A DNA stretch of 54,468 bases from Streptacidiphilus neutrinimicus (GTDB lineage Bacteria; Actinomycetota; Actinomycetes; Streptomycetales; Streptomycetaceae), in contig NZ_BBPO01000049.1 in assembly GCF_000787815.1 (NCBI RefSeq), forward strand, positions 1 through 54,468, read 5' to 3'. The notes under the pieces were generated by a model. It saw only the letters and a program-made list of their open reading frames with translations. It ran no database searches and was not told the origin of the DNA. Positions 38,578 through 47,267 of the stretch are shown here, one piece after another (position 1 is the stretch's first letter; the number at the start of each line of letters is the position of its first letter). A program made the translations under genes and the position numbers.

Positions 38578-38902
38578 ACTGGAGGACGTCGGCGAGGTTG
38601 ACCTGGTCTTCGACATGATCGGCGACGAGATTCAGGAGCGGTCGGTCGAGCTGGTTCGGGCCGGAGGCACGCTGGTGACCATCGCCGCGCCGTCCTCACA
38701 TCAGCCCCAGGGCGGACGAGTGGTGTTCTTCGTCGTGGAATCCGACCGAGCCCGGCTGATCGAATTGGCACAACGCGTTCGGGATGGACGGCTCAAGCCG
38801 ATCATCGGCGCCGTCAGACCGCTGAATGAGGCTCCCGCAGCATTCGGTCCCGGCCCACGAACCCGCGGCAAGACCATCATTCAGGTCACCGACGCCCAGT
38901 AG
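38578..38902 (+). pseudogene. C-terminal fragment of a zinc-type alcohol dehydrogenase/quinone oxidoreductase
   Basis: In frame from about 38578 the fragment reads VDLVFDMIGDEIQERSVELV, RAGGTLVTIAAPSSHQPQGG, VVESDRARLIELAQRVRDGR and RTRGKTIIQVTDAQ. These are the last Rossmann strands and tail of medium-chain NADP-dependent oxidoreductases (D..G...... RAGGTLV....). The N-terminal catalytic domain and nucleotide motif are absent upstream, where the preceding sequence is decayed. ATG 38614 would give a 95-residue product of no known use. Confidence 0.65.
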
Positions 38903-39064
38903 CCGAGCGCCGCGGGGGCGATCCGAGGTGGAGTATTCAGAGCGCCACCAGCCACTGGAGGTGGAAGGCCACCGATCCGCGTTCCGATGGGCCGACCGTC
39001 GCGCCCGCACAGCGCGACCCCCAATCTTCCCTCGGCGCGGTTGCCGAGACGGCGTGGACCACCG

Positions 39065-39550
39065 TCACAATGCGTAGACCCGTGCAATGATCCGGCTGCG
39101 TGGGACTTGATCCGGTCCAGGGTGGCTCACCGCCACCGTTACACCGCTCGGATCACGGCCCTCGACCCAGACGAACCCGTCGGTCTCGTGGGTGCCGATG
39201 TAGGCGTGCCGATCCTTGAGAACCTGCTCGCAACGCTGCAGTTCGGCCTGGCTCGGGGCTGTCCAGAACATGGAATGGATGCCCACTCCGCTGACGTGGG
39301 CAGCCTGGCTGCCGAGCGAGCGTAGGAATAGCTGTGAGCCGTCGGCGCCGACCAGCAGGGCGGCGGTGTCGGTGGCTGCGGATACCTCCAGATCCAGGAG
39401 TTGGCGGTAGAAACCCACCGCCTCATCCAGATGGAAGACGTTCAGGACGACTGACGCAAGCCGCATGCTGTGCACGTCCGCTTCGTGAACGTCGTCAGGC
39501 CCGCGGCGCCGTGGTTGCGCGGCGGAATCAGCCGGAGTCGTCTCGGGCTC
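39065..39550 (-). CDS. VOC-superfamily (glyoxalase-like) protein
   Basis: A 161-residue protein with a short N-terminal lead and one VOC domain (about 30-145): ASVVLNVFHLDEAVGFYRQL, TAALLVGADGSQLFLRSL, GVGIHSMFWTAPSQAELQRC, HETDGFVWVEGRDPSGVTVA. Metal-ligand His and Glu positions are only partly kept. The function is unknown; VOC proteins bind small electrophiles or are dioxygenase-like. GTG 39550 is preferred because AGGAGG lies 5 nt upstream; the domain itself starts near an in-frame ATG at 39466. Confidence 0.7.
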   Translation of the reverse strand, partial: EPETTPADSAAQPRRRGPDDVHEADVHSMRLASVVLNVFHLDEAVGFYRQLLDLEVSAATDTAALLVGADGSQLFLRSLGSQAAHVSGVGIHSMFWTAPSQAELQRCEQVLKDRHAYIGTHETDGFVWVEGRDPSGVTVAVSHPGPDQVPRSRIIARVYAL

Positions 39551-40145
39551 CACGAGAACCTCCTGGTTCGCCACCACTGGGCGGCAACGCGCACTATCGG
39601 CCGCACACCCGTACCGGCATGCGTGTCCGTCGGACCGTCGTGCGTTCAAGCGGACGGTCACCCCGAACGTCCCGGACGACGAATCACAAGGTCGTCCACA
39701 ACTAGTGATGAGTGTGGCATATCAGGCATCAGGGACGGTGTATGCGGTAGCGCGGCTGTGGCGTTTCGGGCGATCTGCCTTGGGTCGGCCGTCGCCGGCA
39801 GCGTAGGGCCGCGAGCGTCTCGGCGGGCCGCTCTTCGGATTGAGTCGAGGCCCGATCCGGCTGTGTCCCGCGTCGTTGATGGGGAGGCCGACATGGCGAA
39901 CGGAAACGCAGGCTTCGGCAGTAATACAGCTTGCCATGGGGCAGCTGATCGCCGATACACGCCGATCGCGGGGCGGACCGATCGGCGATCTCCGCACCGC
40001 CTCCCGCCCCGAGGACCTCTCCGTCGGGCGCCACCCTGGGCACGGGTGCTGACCTGCCGCATCCGGACGCGTTCCGGCCGGGCGACGCCTCACCTGTCCG
40101 GAACGATGTCGGCCGTGGGTGTCGAGCAACAGTGCGTGTCCGCTT
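39551..40145. other. Long stretch with no supported gene
   Basis: No frame shows a recognisable family or a consistent coding bias on either strand. The overlapping frames on the minus strand are Arg/Pro-rich and mutually inconsistent. It may be decayed sequence belonging to the island. Confidence 0.4.
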
Positions 40146-40193
40146 CAGCGGGTCAGCGGGTCAGCGGGTCAGCGGGTCAGCGGGTCTGCGGGT
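40146..40193. repeat. Six 8-bp tandem repeats spanning the USP stop codon
   Basis: CAGCGGGT repeats perfectly at 40146, 40154, 40162, 40170 and 40178, followed by CTGCGGGT at 40186. Because 8 is not a multiple of 3, gain or loss of a unit would move the frame after the stop. The array covers the last five residues and stop of the universal stress protein gene. Confidence 0.9.
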
Positions 40194-40632
40194 CGCGGAC
40201 GACGACGATGGGGCAGGTGGCATGGTGGGTGAGGTGCTGCCCGACGGAGCCGAGCAGGGCTTCGGAAAATCCGCCGTGCCCACGGTTCCCCACGACCAGC
40301 AACCCGGCGCCGTTGGCTTCGTCCAGGAGTACGCCGGCCGGATGGCCCTGAACAACTCGGGTTCGGATCTCGATGACCTGATCAGTCCCGAGAGCCTCAT
40401 CGATGGTTGCGGCGAGGATGTCGCGGGCGCTGTCCTCCCAGTCGAACGAGGGCTCTCCGGGCGGGGACCAGCCGGTCCAGTTGTGCGGGAAGTCCCAGGC
40501 GATCGCGGCCACAAGGGCGTATCCGGTCAGTTCGGCCTGCCAGACGGCCCAGCGCAGGGCAGCCTTCGAGGGTTCGGAACCATCGACGCCGACCACGATG
40601 AGTGGGGCTTGTATCGCAGTCGTGTCGCTCAT
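40177..40632 (-). CDS. Universal stress protein (UspA family)
   Basis: A 151-residue single UspA domain: IVVGVDGSEPSKAALRWAV near 12-30 and the ATP-binding signature VVGNRGHGGFSEALLGSVGQ near 117-136 (G-2x-G-9x-G-S). The final strand is CPIVVVRD. UspA proteins bind nucleotides and assist survival during starvation or redox stress. The 3' end lies in an octanucleotide repeat array, so its C-terminal tail could vary between strains. Confidence 0.9.
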   Translation of the reverse strand: MSDTTAIQAPLIVVGVDGSEPSKAALRWAVWQAELTGYALVAAIAWDFPHNWTGWSPPGEPSFDWEDSARDILAATIDEALGTDQVIEIRTRVVQGHPAGVLLDEANGAGLLVVGNRGHGGFSEALLGSVGQHLTHHATCPIVVVRDPQTR

Positions 40633-40735
40633 TGCGTACCTCCGTATCCGCTGCCGACGTTCATCACATCAGCCTGTGTGCTTTCCACTGTTTCCGGCAG
40701 CCGGCGTGGCTGCCACTCCACCGGTTGACGTCTTC

Positions 40736-41494
40736 TCAGAAGACGAGCTGTTGCCCTCCGTCGATGTCGTAGGTGGCTCCGGTGAGTGCCGTGTTGGCCA
40801 TGAGATGGACAGCGAGCGCGGCGACGTCGGCAGGGGTGACGACGCGGCCGATCGGGAGCCTTTCGGCGAGCTCGGCGCGGCGCCCCTCGAGTCGGTCTTC
40901 GAGCACCGCCGCCGACAGCGGAGTGTCGACGAATCCAGGCGCGATGGCGTTGACGCGGACGGGTGCGATCTCCAGCGCCAGCGCGGCGACGAACAGGGGC
41001 ATCACGGCGCTCACGGCGGAGGCGATGCCGATGCCAGGTGCGACGCGGCGCGAGCCGGCGTCACCCATGAAGATCAGCGTGCCCCCGGGCCTCATCTTGC
41101 CGACAGCGTTGCGCGTGACCTCGAGCCCCAGTTCCACATGACCGCCGAGGGCGTCGCGCAGGTGCGGCGAGTCCACCTCGAGCAGTGGGCCGTAGTGTGG
41201 ACCCCCGGCTGTCACCATCACATGGTCGATCGAACCTGGCAATTCCTGGAAGAACCGCTTCAGGGCGGCGACGTCGGTCGCGTCGAAGGCTGCCGTTTGT
41301 CGCGCGCCGACTGCGCTGGCCGCCTGCGTGAGTCGGTCGGGATTACGGCCGGTGAGGACGACCTCGGCGCCCTCCGCTCGGGCGCGTCGAGCGGTCTCGA
41401 ATCCGATTCCCGAGCTTCCGCCGATCAGGACGACGATCTGGCCGAGGAGTTCGGGTCCGTGCCTGGCAGAAGCGCTGTGGGTCGTGCCAGTCAT
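40736..41494 (-). CDS. Atypical SDR oxidoreductase without the catalytic Tyr
   Basis: A 252-residue Rossmann protein: cofactor loop IGGSSGIGFETARRA near 24-38, TGRNPDRL near 48, GSIDHVMVTAGGPHYGPLL near 86-104, and the end ALTGATYDIDGGQQLVF. The active-site Ser-Tyr-x3-Lys is missing: the expected YxxxK region reads APGIGIASAVSAVMPLFVAA. This variant occurs in a subgroup of actinobacterial SDRs, so the protein may bind NAD(P) without classical catalysis or use other residues. ATG 41494 is the first codon before the cofactor motif. Confidence 0.8.
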   Translation of the reverse strand: MTGTTHSASARHGPELLGQIVVLIGGSSGIGFETARRARAEGAEVVLTGRNPDRLTQAASAVGARQTAAFDATDVAALKRFFQELPGSIDHVMVTAGGPHYGPLLEVDSPHLRDALGGHVELGLEVTRNAVGKMRPGGTLIFMGDAGSRRVAPGIGIASAVSAVMPLFVAALALEIAPVRVNAIAPGFVDTPLSAAVLEDRLEGRRAELAERLPIGRVVTPADVAALAVHLMANTALTGATYDIDGGQQLVF

Positions 41495-41745
41495 TCGCGC
41501 TCCTCATGGATCGCTGCTGTGCGTGAACATGCCTTGGTGATGGGCTCCTCGTCACCGAGCGCGGTCGGCAACGGAAGGTGGCCGGTGCAGGGCTCTCTGA
41601 GGTGGGTCGGTGGTCAGCCGGCGCGCGAGCCCGGTGACGTTGGGGTCTCGGCCTGTCGAGCATCAGGACCTCGTGCAGCAGCCGAGGACCCGCATCGTGG
41701 TGACACCGCCCCCGGCTTCCCGCAGCTTGGCCGCGTATCGCTCGA
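41495..41745. other. Intergenic region with a possible hydrolase remnant
   Basis: Minus-strand codons around 41675-41760 read GLIERYAAKLREAGGGVTTM, which resembles the pattern 'YAARLREAGVPV' near the end of alpha/beta-hydrolase-3 proteins. No other motif supports it, so it is noted only as a hint. No other gene is seen. Confidence 0.25.
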
Positions 41746-42150
41746 TCAGTCCCTCGTGATGGTTCTGCCTGGCATCGGCTCCGCGAGTTCCGTTCGCCAT
41801 TCGGGCGCGCCGAAGGCGTCGGCGAAGTACTGGGTCTCGTGGACAACATGCTCGTGGTCGAATTCCATGATGCTTACCGAATAACTGGGCACACCGTCGT
41901 ACGTGATCAGGCACTCACTCACCCACAGACTCCCGCCGCCGGTGATTCGCCGAACTGTGAAATGGCGGTTCGCGGGGTGTCCGCCGCGCTGGGCCGAAAT
42001 CGCCGGACGGCCTCGGAATCGCTCGCCCGACTGCGGGTAGTCGAGGATCGCGTCAGCGGCGTACACAGCATGTTCGGCTTCGGTGTCCCCACGTTCCGAT
42101 GCTCGCCAGTGTTCTTCGACAGCGGCTCTGGTACGGGCGTCCGGATCCAT
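41746..42150 (-). CDS. SnoaL/NTF2-like protein
   Basis: A 134-residue NTF2-like fold protein: RAAVEEHWRASERGDTEAEH, AVYAADAILDYPQSGERFRG, ITGGGSLWVSECLITYDG, VSIMEFDHEHVVHETQYFAD. The layout matches SnoaL-like small polyketide cyclase or ketosteroid-isomerase relatives; no specific catalytic residue can be assigned. ATG 42150 is chosen, with TTG at 42153 just before it. Confidence 0.8.
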   Translation of the reverse strand: MDPDARTRAAVEEHWRASERGDTEAEHAVYAADAILDYPQSGERFRGRPAISAQRGGHPANRHFTVRRITGGGSLWVSECLITYDGVPSYSVSIMEFDHEHVVHETQYFADAFGAPEWRTELAEPMPGRTITRD

Positions 42151-42879
42151 CAAGGCGCCTCTCTCCTGAACTTCCGAGGTTCCACCGCAACCGCCCAGAT
42201 TTCATCGTAGGCGTGCGCGCAATCCTGCGCATCGGGACGGTGTCCCGTAGTGGTCGCAGAGCCTTCCGTGGACGAGTTGCCTGATCTGAAGCCCGGTATA
42301 TCGTGGTCGTCTTCACGGGCGCTCGTCGGTGATCGAGCAAGATCCCGGCCGACGTTCAGGCGGGCGGGAGGCGGATCGGGGGGAGCCTTCTCATCCGACG
42401 TCATCGTGTTGTCCCGTCGGCGATCCATGGGCGCCGATCCCGAGGGCACGGAGCCGGTCCATTCCGAGAACCCAGAACTCGAAGCGACGAGATCTTCGTA
42501 CTTTGGGGACAACTGTTTGTTTCGTACTTCCGCGAGCCAGGCGATAAACGAGGAGGCCGCCGCAACCGACACCCCCGCCAACGGGTCGGGACGGCTGGTC
42601 CTGTCGGCCGCCGCGGTCCGCCGCAGGCGTCGCGCGCTGCGCCTTCTCGCGCCCGTCACCGTCCCGCGTCCGGCTCGGGATGAGTGCGACTCGGACGTGT
42701 TGCTTGTACGCAACGTCCGGTGCGGAGCCTGTTGTGAACTTCGACCGAGGGGAGGCGGCCGGGCTTGAGGACGGGGATCGGACGTCGCCACCGTGCCGAC
42801 AGGAGCGGACAGCGAGATTGCCCGAACCGGTAGCAGACCGAGACAACCGGGATGCCGGGCGCCGCGCGGTGGTGAGCTG
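42151..42879. other. Long stretch with no supported gene
   Basis: Open frames exist on both strands (for example 42250-42768 on the plus strand), but residue composition is irregular and no motif is recognisable. The base composition is less GC-rich than flanking genes. It is probably decayed or acquired DNA within the island. Confidence 0.4.
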
Positions 42880-43599
42880 TCAGTGGCCCGCGCTCTGGCC
42901 ACCGTCCACGTGCAGGATCTCGCCGGTGACGAACGGCGCGTTCTCCAGGAACATCACCGCGTCGACCACATCACGGATCTCGCCCATGCGGCCGAGCGGA
43001 TGGAGCCGCGCCAGAGCCTCGCGGTCGGCATCGACGTTCGGGAACGTGTCGATCACCCCGAGCGAGACGGCGTTGGCGCGGATGCCTTGCGCCGCGTACT
43101 CAATGGCCAGGCCCTTGGTGGCGGCTTGCAGACCGCCCTTGGTGAGCGAGGCCAGCAATGCCGGGGCTGCGGACTGCGCGTGGTCGACGAGGCTTGTTGT
43201 GACCTGGACGATGTGGCCGCCGCCCTGGGCGATCATGTGCGGGACCGAGAGCTGGGTGATGTGGAAGAAACCGCCGATGTTGACGGCGGTGACCACCTCG
43301 TAGTCGTCCTCGGTGTAGTTGCTGAAGGGCTTCCCGATGAAGCGGCCGGCGTTGTTGACCAGGGTGTCGATCCGGCCGTAGCGGTCGAGTGCGGCCGCGA
43401 CGACGCGTTCGGCGGCCTTCCGATCGGCGACATCGCCCTGGACCGTCAGCAGATCGGCCTCGTCGGAGGAGGCGATGGTGCGTGAGGCGGCGACGACGGC
43501 GTACCCGAGTCGGCGATAGGCCTCGACCAGACCTGCGCCGATGCCCTGCGAGGCACCCGTCACAATGGCGACTTTGGGGAACTCCTCGGCCTTGTCCAT
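42880..43599 (-). CDS. Second atypical SDR oxidoreductase without the catalytic Tyr
   Basis: A 239-residue SDR: cofactor motif TGASQGIGAGLVEAYRRLG near 14, DTLVNNAGRFIGKPFSNY near 78, and the C-terminal PFVTGEILHVDGGQSAGH. At the catalytic position the sequence reads APALLASLTKGGLQAATKGL, so the Tyr four residues before the Lys is replaced. Close family members in actinobacteria share this 'ASLTKGGL' form. It probably binds NAD(P)H, but the reaction is unknown. ATG 43599 precedes the first strand directly. Confidence 0.85.
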   Translation of the reverse strand: MDKAEEFPKVAIVTGASQGIGAGLVEAYRRLGYAVVAASRTIASSDEADLLTVQGDVADRKAAERVVAAALDRYGRIDTLVNNAGRFIGKPFSNYTEDDYEVVTAVNIGGFFHITQLSVPHMIAQGGGHIVQVTTSLVDHAQSAAPALLASLTKGGLQAATKGLAIEYAAQGIRANAVSLGVIDTFPNVDADREALARLHPLGRMGEIRDVVDAVMFLENAPFVTGEILHVDGGQSAGH

Positions 43600-44097
43600 G
43601 TCCTGAAGCTATCAATGTGCAAGGAAGCCACAACTCGAACACGACCGGCGGACCTTGCGCCGGCGCAGGCGGGAGGCCGGATGTGACCCGACCCCCTTTC
43701 TCCCGCACGTTCCACTATGACCGAGCACACCCCCGAAGACACCCGCGCCCTGGACAACGCCGAGCGAATCCTCGGATTCAGTCTCGGGCCGCTTGTCGAC
43801 CCGCGGCCGTCCGAGCCGGAACCCTGTGGTCGGACGGGACGTCAGCCAGCCTTGGCCCGGTTGGGCGCCGGGCGCGCTGGGCAAGTTCGAGCCGGTTACT
43901 GACTGCGACATGCGAGCCGGTCGAGGAGCGGCGAACGATGGCAGGCTGTGCGTACTCCCACCTCCTGACGTTGCGTCAGTGTTGCGTGGGAGGGCCGAAA
44001 GCCATGGCAGGCAGTGCGAACTCATGAAGGGAGTTCGCGCAGGTCAGCTAGGCTGCACAGGGCAAAGCCCCAGGTGGCCCGGCTGTACCTCCAAGGC
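43600..44097. other. Non-coding stretch before the right-hand repeat
   Basis: A frame from 43717 (MTEHTPEDTRALDNAERILG...) starts convincingly but loses protein character after about 35 codons, so it may be a truncated gene. At 43966-43975 a hairpin-like CTGACG-TTG-CGTCAG is followed by TGTTGCGTGGGAGG, identical to the left repeat's tail at 37719-37732. ATGGCAGGC(T/A)GTGCG occurs twice near 43937 and 44003. Confidence 0.4.
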
Positions 44098-44163
44098 CAC
44101 CCAGATCTACGAGGGCACCAACCAGGTCCAGCGCATCGTCATGGCGCGCAACCTGCCGTAGGG
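44098..44163 (+). pseudogene. Duplicated 3' end of the acyl-CoA dehydrogenase gene
   Basis: These 66 bp encode TQIYEGTNQVQRIVMARNLP and the stop, identical in protein to the end of the intact gene at 37413-37478. The three base differences are all third-position and synonymous (Val, Arg, Val codons G to C). No upstream part of the gene is present; the frame before it is unrelated. Confidence 0.85.
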
Positions 44164-44410
44164 ATTAAAGCGCAGGTCGGAGACCTGATCGTGCTACCAG
44201 AGCAGGCGTCCTTCCGAGCCCGGAGGGGCGCCTTCCTGCGTAGATGTACGACATCTACGAGGGCCCGGTAGAGCAACTCCTGACTGCTTCTGCATGATCC
44301 TGACACTTGTAGCAGGTCAGCGGCTTGCCGTGATCCGGCTTTCCGGCCCTGCTCCCTTGCTGTGTGGGTCTTGCGAGTACGGCTGTTGCGCATATGTTGC
44401 GTCAGAGGAG
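44098..44410 (+). repeat. Right copy of the direct repeat bounding the island
   Basis: This region repeats the acd 3' end, a diverged terminator hairpin (44204-44233), CTGCGTAGAT with CATCTACGAGGGC (near 44238-44266), AGGTCAGCGGCTTGCC (near 44313) and GTTGCGC/GTTGCGT (near 44384 and 44396), in the same order as 37413-37735. The pair flanks 6.6 kb of mostly accessory sequence. Confidence 0.7.
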
Positions 44411-44651
44411 CGCGGGGCCTTATCCATCTCCCGTCAAATGTCGCTGACGCCGCGTTCGCCAACCTCGAACTGAGAGCCGCAGCATGCACGGAGAGTGAGA
44501 TCCGACTGGGTCCGGATCTGCTCCGACGCAGTAGAGGGAGGACGCACGACGTGCGTGCGGGCCCATGCCGACGGCCGCTCGGGTTGATCGCCGGATGGCA
44601 GGTCTGGGACGCGATCCAGGGGGCGCGGCCGGCGATCGTACCGCCGCCTGC

Positions 44652-44849
44652 TCAGTGGGGGACCAGGGTCAGCGACAGCTCGGTGCCCATGGCCTGTGCG
44701 AGTCGCAGCAACATGTCCACCGTGGGGCTCGCCTCGCCGCGTTCGATGCGGGACACGACGGCCTGTGTGGTTGCTGCGGCTGTCGCGAGCCGGGCCTGGG
44801 ACCAGCCCAGTTCCATGCGTCGCTCGCGCACGAGCTCGCCCGGGGTCAT
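44652..44849 (-). CDS. Small Xre-type HTH protein paired with Uma2
   Basis: A 65-residue single HTH: ELVRERRMELGWSQARLATA, AATTQAVVSRIERGEASPTV and a hydrophobic tail. ATG 44849 overlaps the stop of the upstream Uma2 gene (ATGA). A homologous protein is at 47335-47532 (sharing WSQ..LA.AA.T.Q.VVSRIE.G..). It could be the regulator or antitoxin-like partner of the Uma2 protein. Confidence 0.85.
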   Translation of the reverse strand: MTPGELVRERRMELGWSQARLATAAATTQAVVSRIERGEASPTVDMLLRLAQAMGTELSLTLVPH

Positions 44850-45418
44850 TGCTCCTCCGGTGCGTACAGGGGCAGCTCGGAGGTGTCGATGGTCCATGCG
44901 CCGATGGGGATCTTGTCGCCGAACTTGTAGTGCAGGCGGTTCGCGTACTCCTCGCCGACCGGGTCCCACAGGTGGACGCAGGTGCCGTTGCGGGGGTCGA
45001 CGATCAGGTAGTGCTCGATGCCCATGGCCGGATAGTCGCGGGTCTTGGCCTCGTAGTCGTTCTCGGGATTGGAGCGGGAGACGACCTCGACGGCGAGCAG
45101 GATCTCGCGGGGGTCGACGCGGTCACCCTCGGAGTCGAGGGAGGACTCGGGCAGCACGAGGACGTCCGGGCGGCGCAGTGAGCCCAGGGCCTCGCTTTCA
45201 GCGTCCCCGATGTTGGACGCGATGAGAGGCGCGGGGATCTGCCGGTTGAGTTGCCGGGCGATGCGGAACGCGGCCAGGTCGTGTCGCTTGGCCGGGCTCA
45301 TCATCATGATCACCTGACCGTCGGCGATCTCGAAGCGCCCGGAGAAGCCTGCCGGCGGCTCGAAATGCTCCGCCAGCTCACGCAGGTGCCGGTAGGTCTG
45401 CGCCGTCTCCATGGCCAT
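44846..45418 (-). CDS. Uma2-family (PD-(D/E)XK-like) protein
   Basis: A 190-residue Uma2/DUF820-type protein with the usual blocks: RFEIADGQVIMMMSPAKRHD near 28-47, RRPDVLVLPESSLDSEGD near 82-99 (catalytic Asp), REILLAVEVVSRSNPENDYE near 104-123 (ExV motif) and KTRDYPAMGIEHYLIVDPRN. The fold resembles restriction endonucleases; members expand in filamentous bacteria and their role is unsettled. The downstream HTH gene overlaps it by 4 nt. Confidence 0.88.
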   Translation of the reverse strand: MAMETAQTYRHLRELAEHFEPPAGFSGRFEIADGQVIMMMSPAKRHDLAAFRIARQLNRQIPAPLIASNIGDAESEALGSLRRPDVLVLPESSLDSEGDRVDPREILLAVEVVSRSNPENDYEAKTRDYPAMGIEHYLIVDPRNGTCVHLWDPVGEEYANRLHYKFGDKIPIGAWTIDTSELPLYAPEEQ

Positions 45419-45901
45419 ATCTTATCAGGCATAGGAATGCTCGCGGAGTCCTCCGCGGCGTCGCGGACGACTGTCCTGCCAGGAGGATCCTGGCTGTCGT
45501 CCTGGCGCCGATGCCCGGCGTGGGCGTCAGGACCAAGCACCTGCGGCGCCGGCACTACGTCAGCGAACCACCATCGTGACCGGCTCGCCGACGGATTCTC
45601 GAAGTGCTCGAAGAAGTTCCGGATGGTCGCCGGGTCGCCGGGTCGCGTCGATCGTGATGTGGCCGTCGGCCGGGATCCTGGGTGGCCCGGTCCAGTCTTG
45701 TGGCGTGGCGGGCTGCCTGGATGAAGGTGCGGGAGCGGTGGTGGTCGACGCCGACGCGGGGCCACTCCCATCTGGGGATGGCCTGCCACGCCTCGGGTGT
45801 CGGGGGATTCGCATGTGCTGGGCACGAACACCATCCCTGCCCTCGCGCGACGGCTGGCGCTAGCGCAAGCCCAAGGGGCGGTCGTGACGGCGCTCCTGTG
45901 A
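45419..45901. other. Region without a confident gene
   Basis: Minus-strand frames around 45560-45814 give segments such as PADGHITIDATRRPGDHPEL and LRESVGEPVTMVVR, which look protein-like, with frame changes between. I cannot assign a family. It is probably another degraded gene next to the sulfatase remnant. Confidence 0.35.
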
Positions 45902-46490
45902 TCAGGTGGTGTTCGGTGTCGGATTCCGCCGCTCGGCCGCTGTGTTCTCTGTGGGGCGACGGCTTGGGACAAGGCCCTGGGTGGGATCCACTTGTAGAAG
46001 GCGTCTCCGCGTAATCGCAGCTCCTCGTAGAGGCGCGTGGTGAGTTCCCCGACGCGCCGCGCGATATTCGGGCTCCTCGTACACGTTGTGCAACGCGTGG
46101 GGGTCTGCGACGAGGTCGTAGAGCTCGCTGACGCTCAGCTCCGGCCGTCGCACGGCTCCACCGGCTCCAGCCAGGCGAGATCGCGGACGGTCGCGGTGAA
46201 GTCGAGAAGGGTACTGAACCGGTCCGAGACCCTGGGGCTCGGCGCCGGAAACGCTCACCAGCGCGGGGATGCGGTAGATGTCGTACATCGCCGGGCCCTT
46301 GTCGTTCAGCTGGTGCGCACCGGTGAACTTCCCGTGGTCGGCGGTGAACACGATCGCCGTCGGTCGGCGTGGCCGGACTCGTCCAGCACGGCCGGGATGC
46401 GGCCGATCTGGTCGTCGATCATCGTGACGTAGCCTCAGTACAGCGCGATGAGCCTGCGCCAGCCGCCGTTGCCGAAGTGGTCTGCTGACT
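45902..46490 (-). pseudogene. Broken sulfatase gene, C-terminal half
   Basis: On the minus strand, DHFGNGGWRRLIALY is followed in frame by TGA and then GYVTMIDDQIGRIPAVLDES; normal sulfatases have 'YWGYVTMIDDQIGR', so Trp became a stop. A shifted frame gives TAIVFTADHGKFTGAHQLND and KGPAMYDIYRIPALVSVSG (the sulfatase metal-site block DHG). Another shift gives SVSELYDLVADPHALHNVYE and LTTRLYEELRLRGDAFYKW. The N-terminal half with the formylglycine Cys/Ser site is absent. Confidence 0.75.
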
Positions 46491-46596
46491 TCGAAGACCC
46501 CGATTGGGTCATGGGCCGGGGGTGTACGTGCCCGAATGAGTGGCCGAGCGAAGGTCGCGGGAGGGGGTCGCGCTGCCGGGCGTATGAGGCCCGCTG

Positions 46597-47094
46597 TCAG
46601 GCGTCGAGTACTTGGCCGTCGTGCCCGACGACCGGCGGTTCCGTCGACCATGGGAAGTTGATCCAGTCGTCGGTCTTCTTCCATACATACTCGCATTTCA
46701 CCAGGGAGTGCGACTTCTCGTAGATGACGGCGGACCGCACCTCGGCGACGTGATTGAGGCAGAAGTCGTGGACCAGCTTGAGCGTCTTGCCGGTGTCGGC
46801 GACGTCGTCGGTGATCAGGACTTTCTTGCCGGAGAAGTCGATCGCATCGGGGACGGGCGCCAGCATGACGGGCATTTCGAGCGTGGTGCCCACGCCGGTG
46901 TAGAACTCGACGTTCACGAGGTGGATGTTCTTGCAGTCCAGTGCGTACGCCAGACCGCCGGCCACGAACACGCCGCCGCGGGCGATGCTCAGGATCAGGT
47001 CGGGCTCGTACCCGTCATCGGCGATCGTCTGCGCGAGTTCGCGCACCGCCTGGCCGAATGTCTGGTAGTCCAGCGTCTCGCGCACGTCAGTCAC
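46597..47094 (-). CDS. Phosphoribosyltransferase (PRTase type I)
   Basis: A 165-residue type-I PRTase with the PRPP-binding loop VLITDDVADTGKTLKLVHDF near 92-111 (DDVADTGKT), preceded by LILSIARGGVFVAGGLAYAL near 33-52 and followed by EVRSAVIYEKSHSLVKCEYV. The sequence resembles small actinobacterial hypoxanthine/xanthine-type salvage PRTases, but the base specificity cannot be told. GTG 47094 is the start. It lies between a sulfatase remnant and the decayed Uma2 pair. Confidence 0.88.
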   Translation of the reverse strand: MTDVRETLDYQTFGQAVRELAQTIADDGYEPDLILSIARGGVFVAGGLAYALDCKNIHLVNVEFYTGVGTTLEMPVMLAPVPDAIDFSGKKVLITDDVADTGKTLKLVHDFCLNHVAEVRSAVIYEKSHSLVKCEYVWKKTDDWINFPWSTEPPVVGHDGQVLDA

Positions 47095-47267
47095 AGCGTC
47101 CAGTATCCCTGTTTGGCTGCGTTCACGTGAGTCAGCGGCGACCGGTCAGCAGGACCCGACGAGGTCATGGCTCAGGCTCCCCACACCGCTGCCGCTTCAA
47201 GCTATGGGGAAGCCGAGCAGTACGAGTCGCACTTTCAAAGAGCGCCATTACGAACAGCAAGAAGATC

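Noticed and set aside
40146-40193. CRISPR array
   Set aside because: Units are 8 bp and directly tandem, without spacers.
42250-42768. 172-residue plus-strand frame in the island
   Set aside because: No motif and irregular composition; equally long frames exist on the other strand, so no coding claim is made.
37413-44410. tRNA-linked integrative element
   Set aside because: No tRNA-like sequence or integrase was recognised at either edge, so the repeat is attributed to the protein-gene 3' end only.
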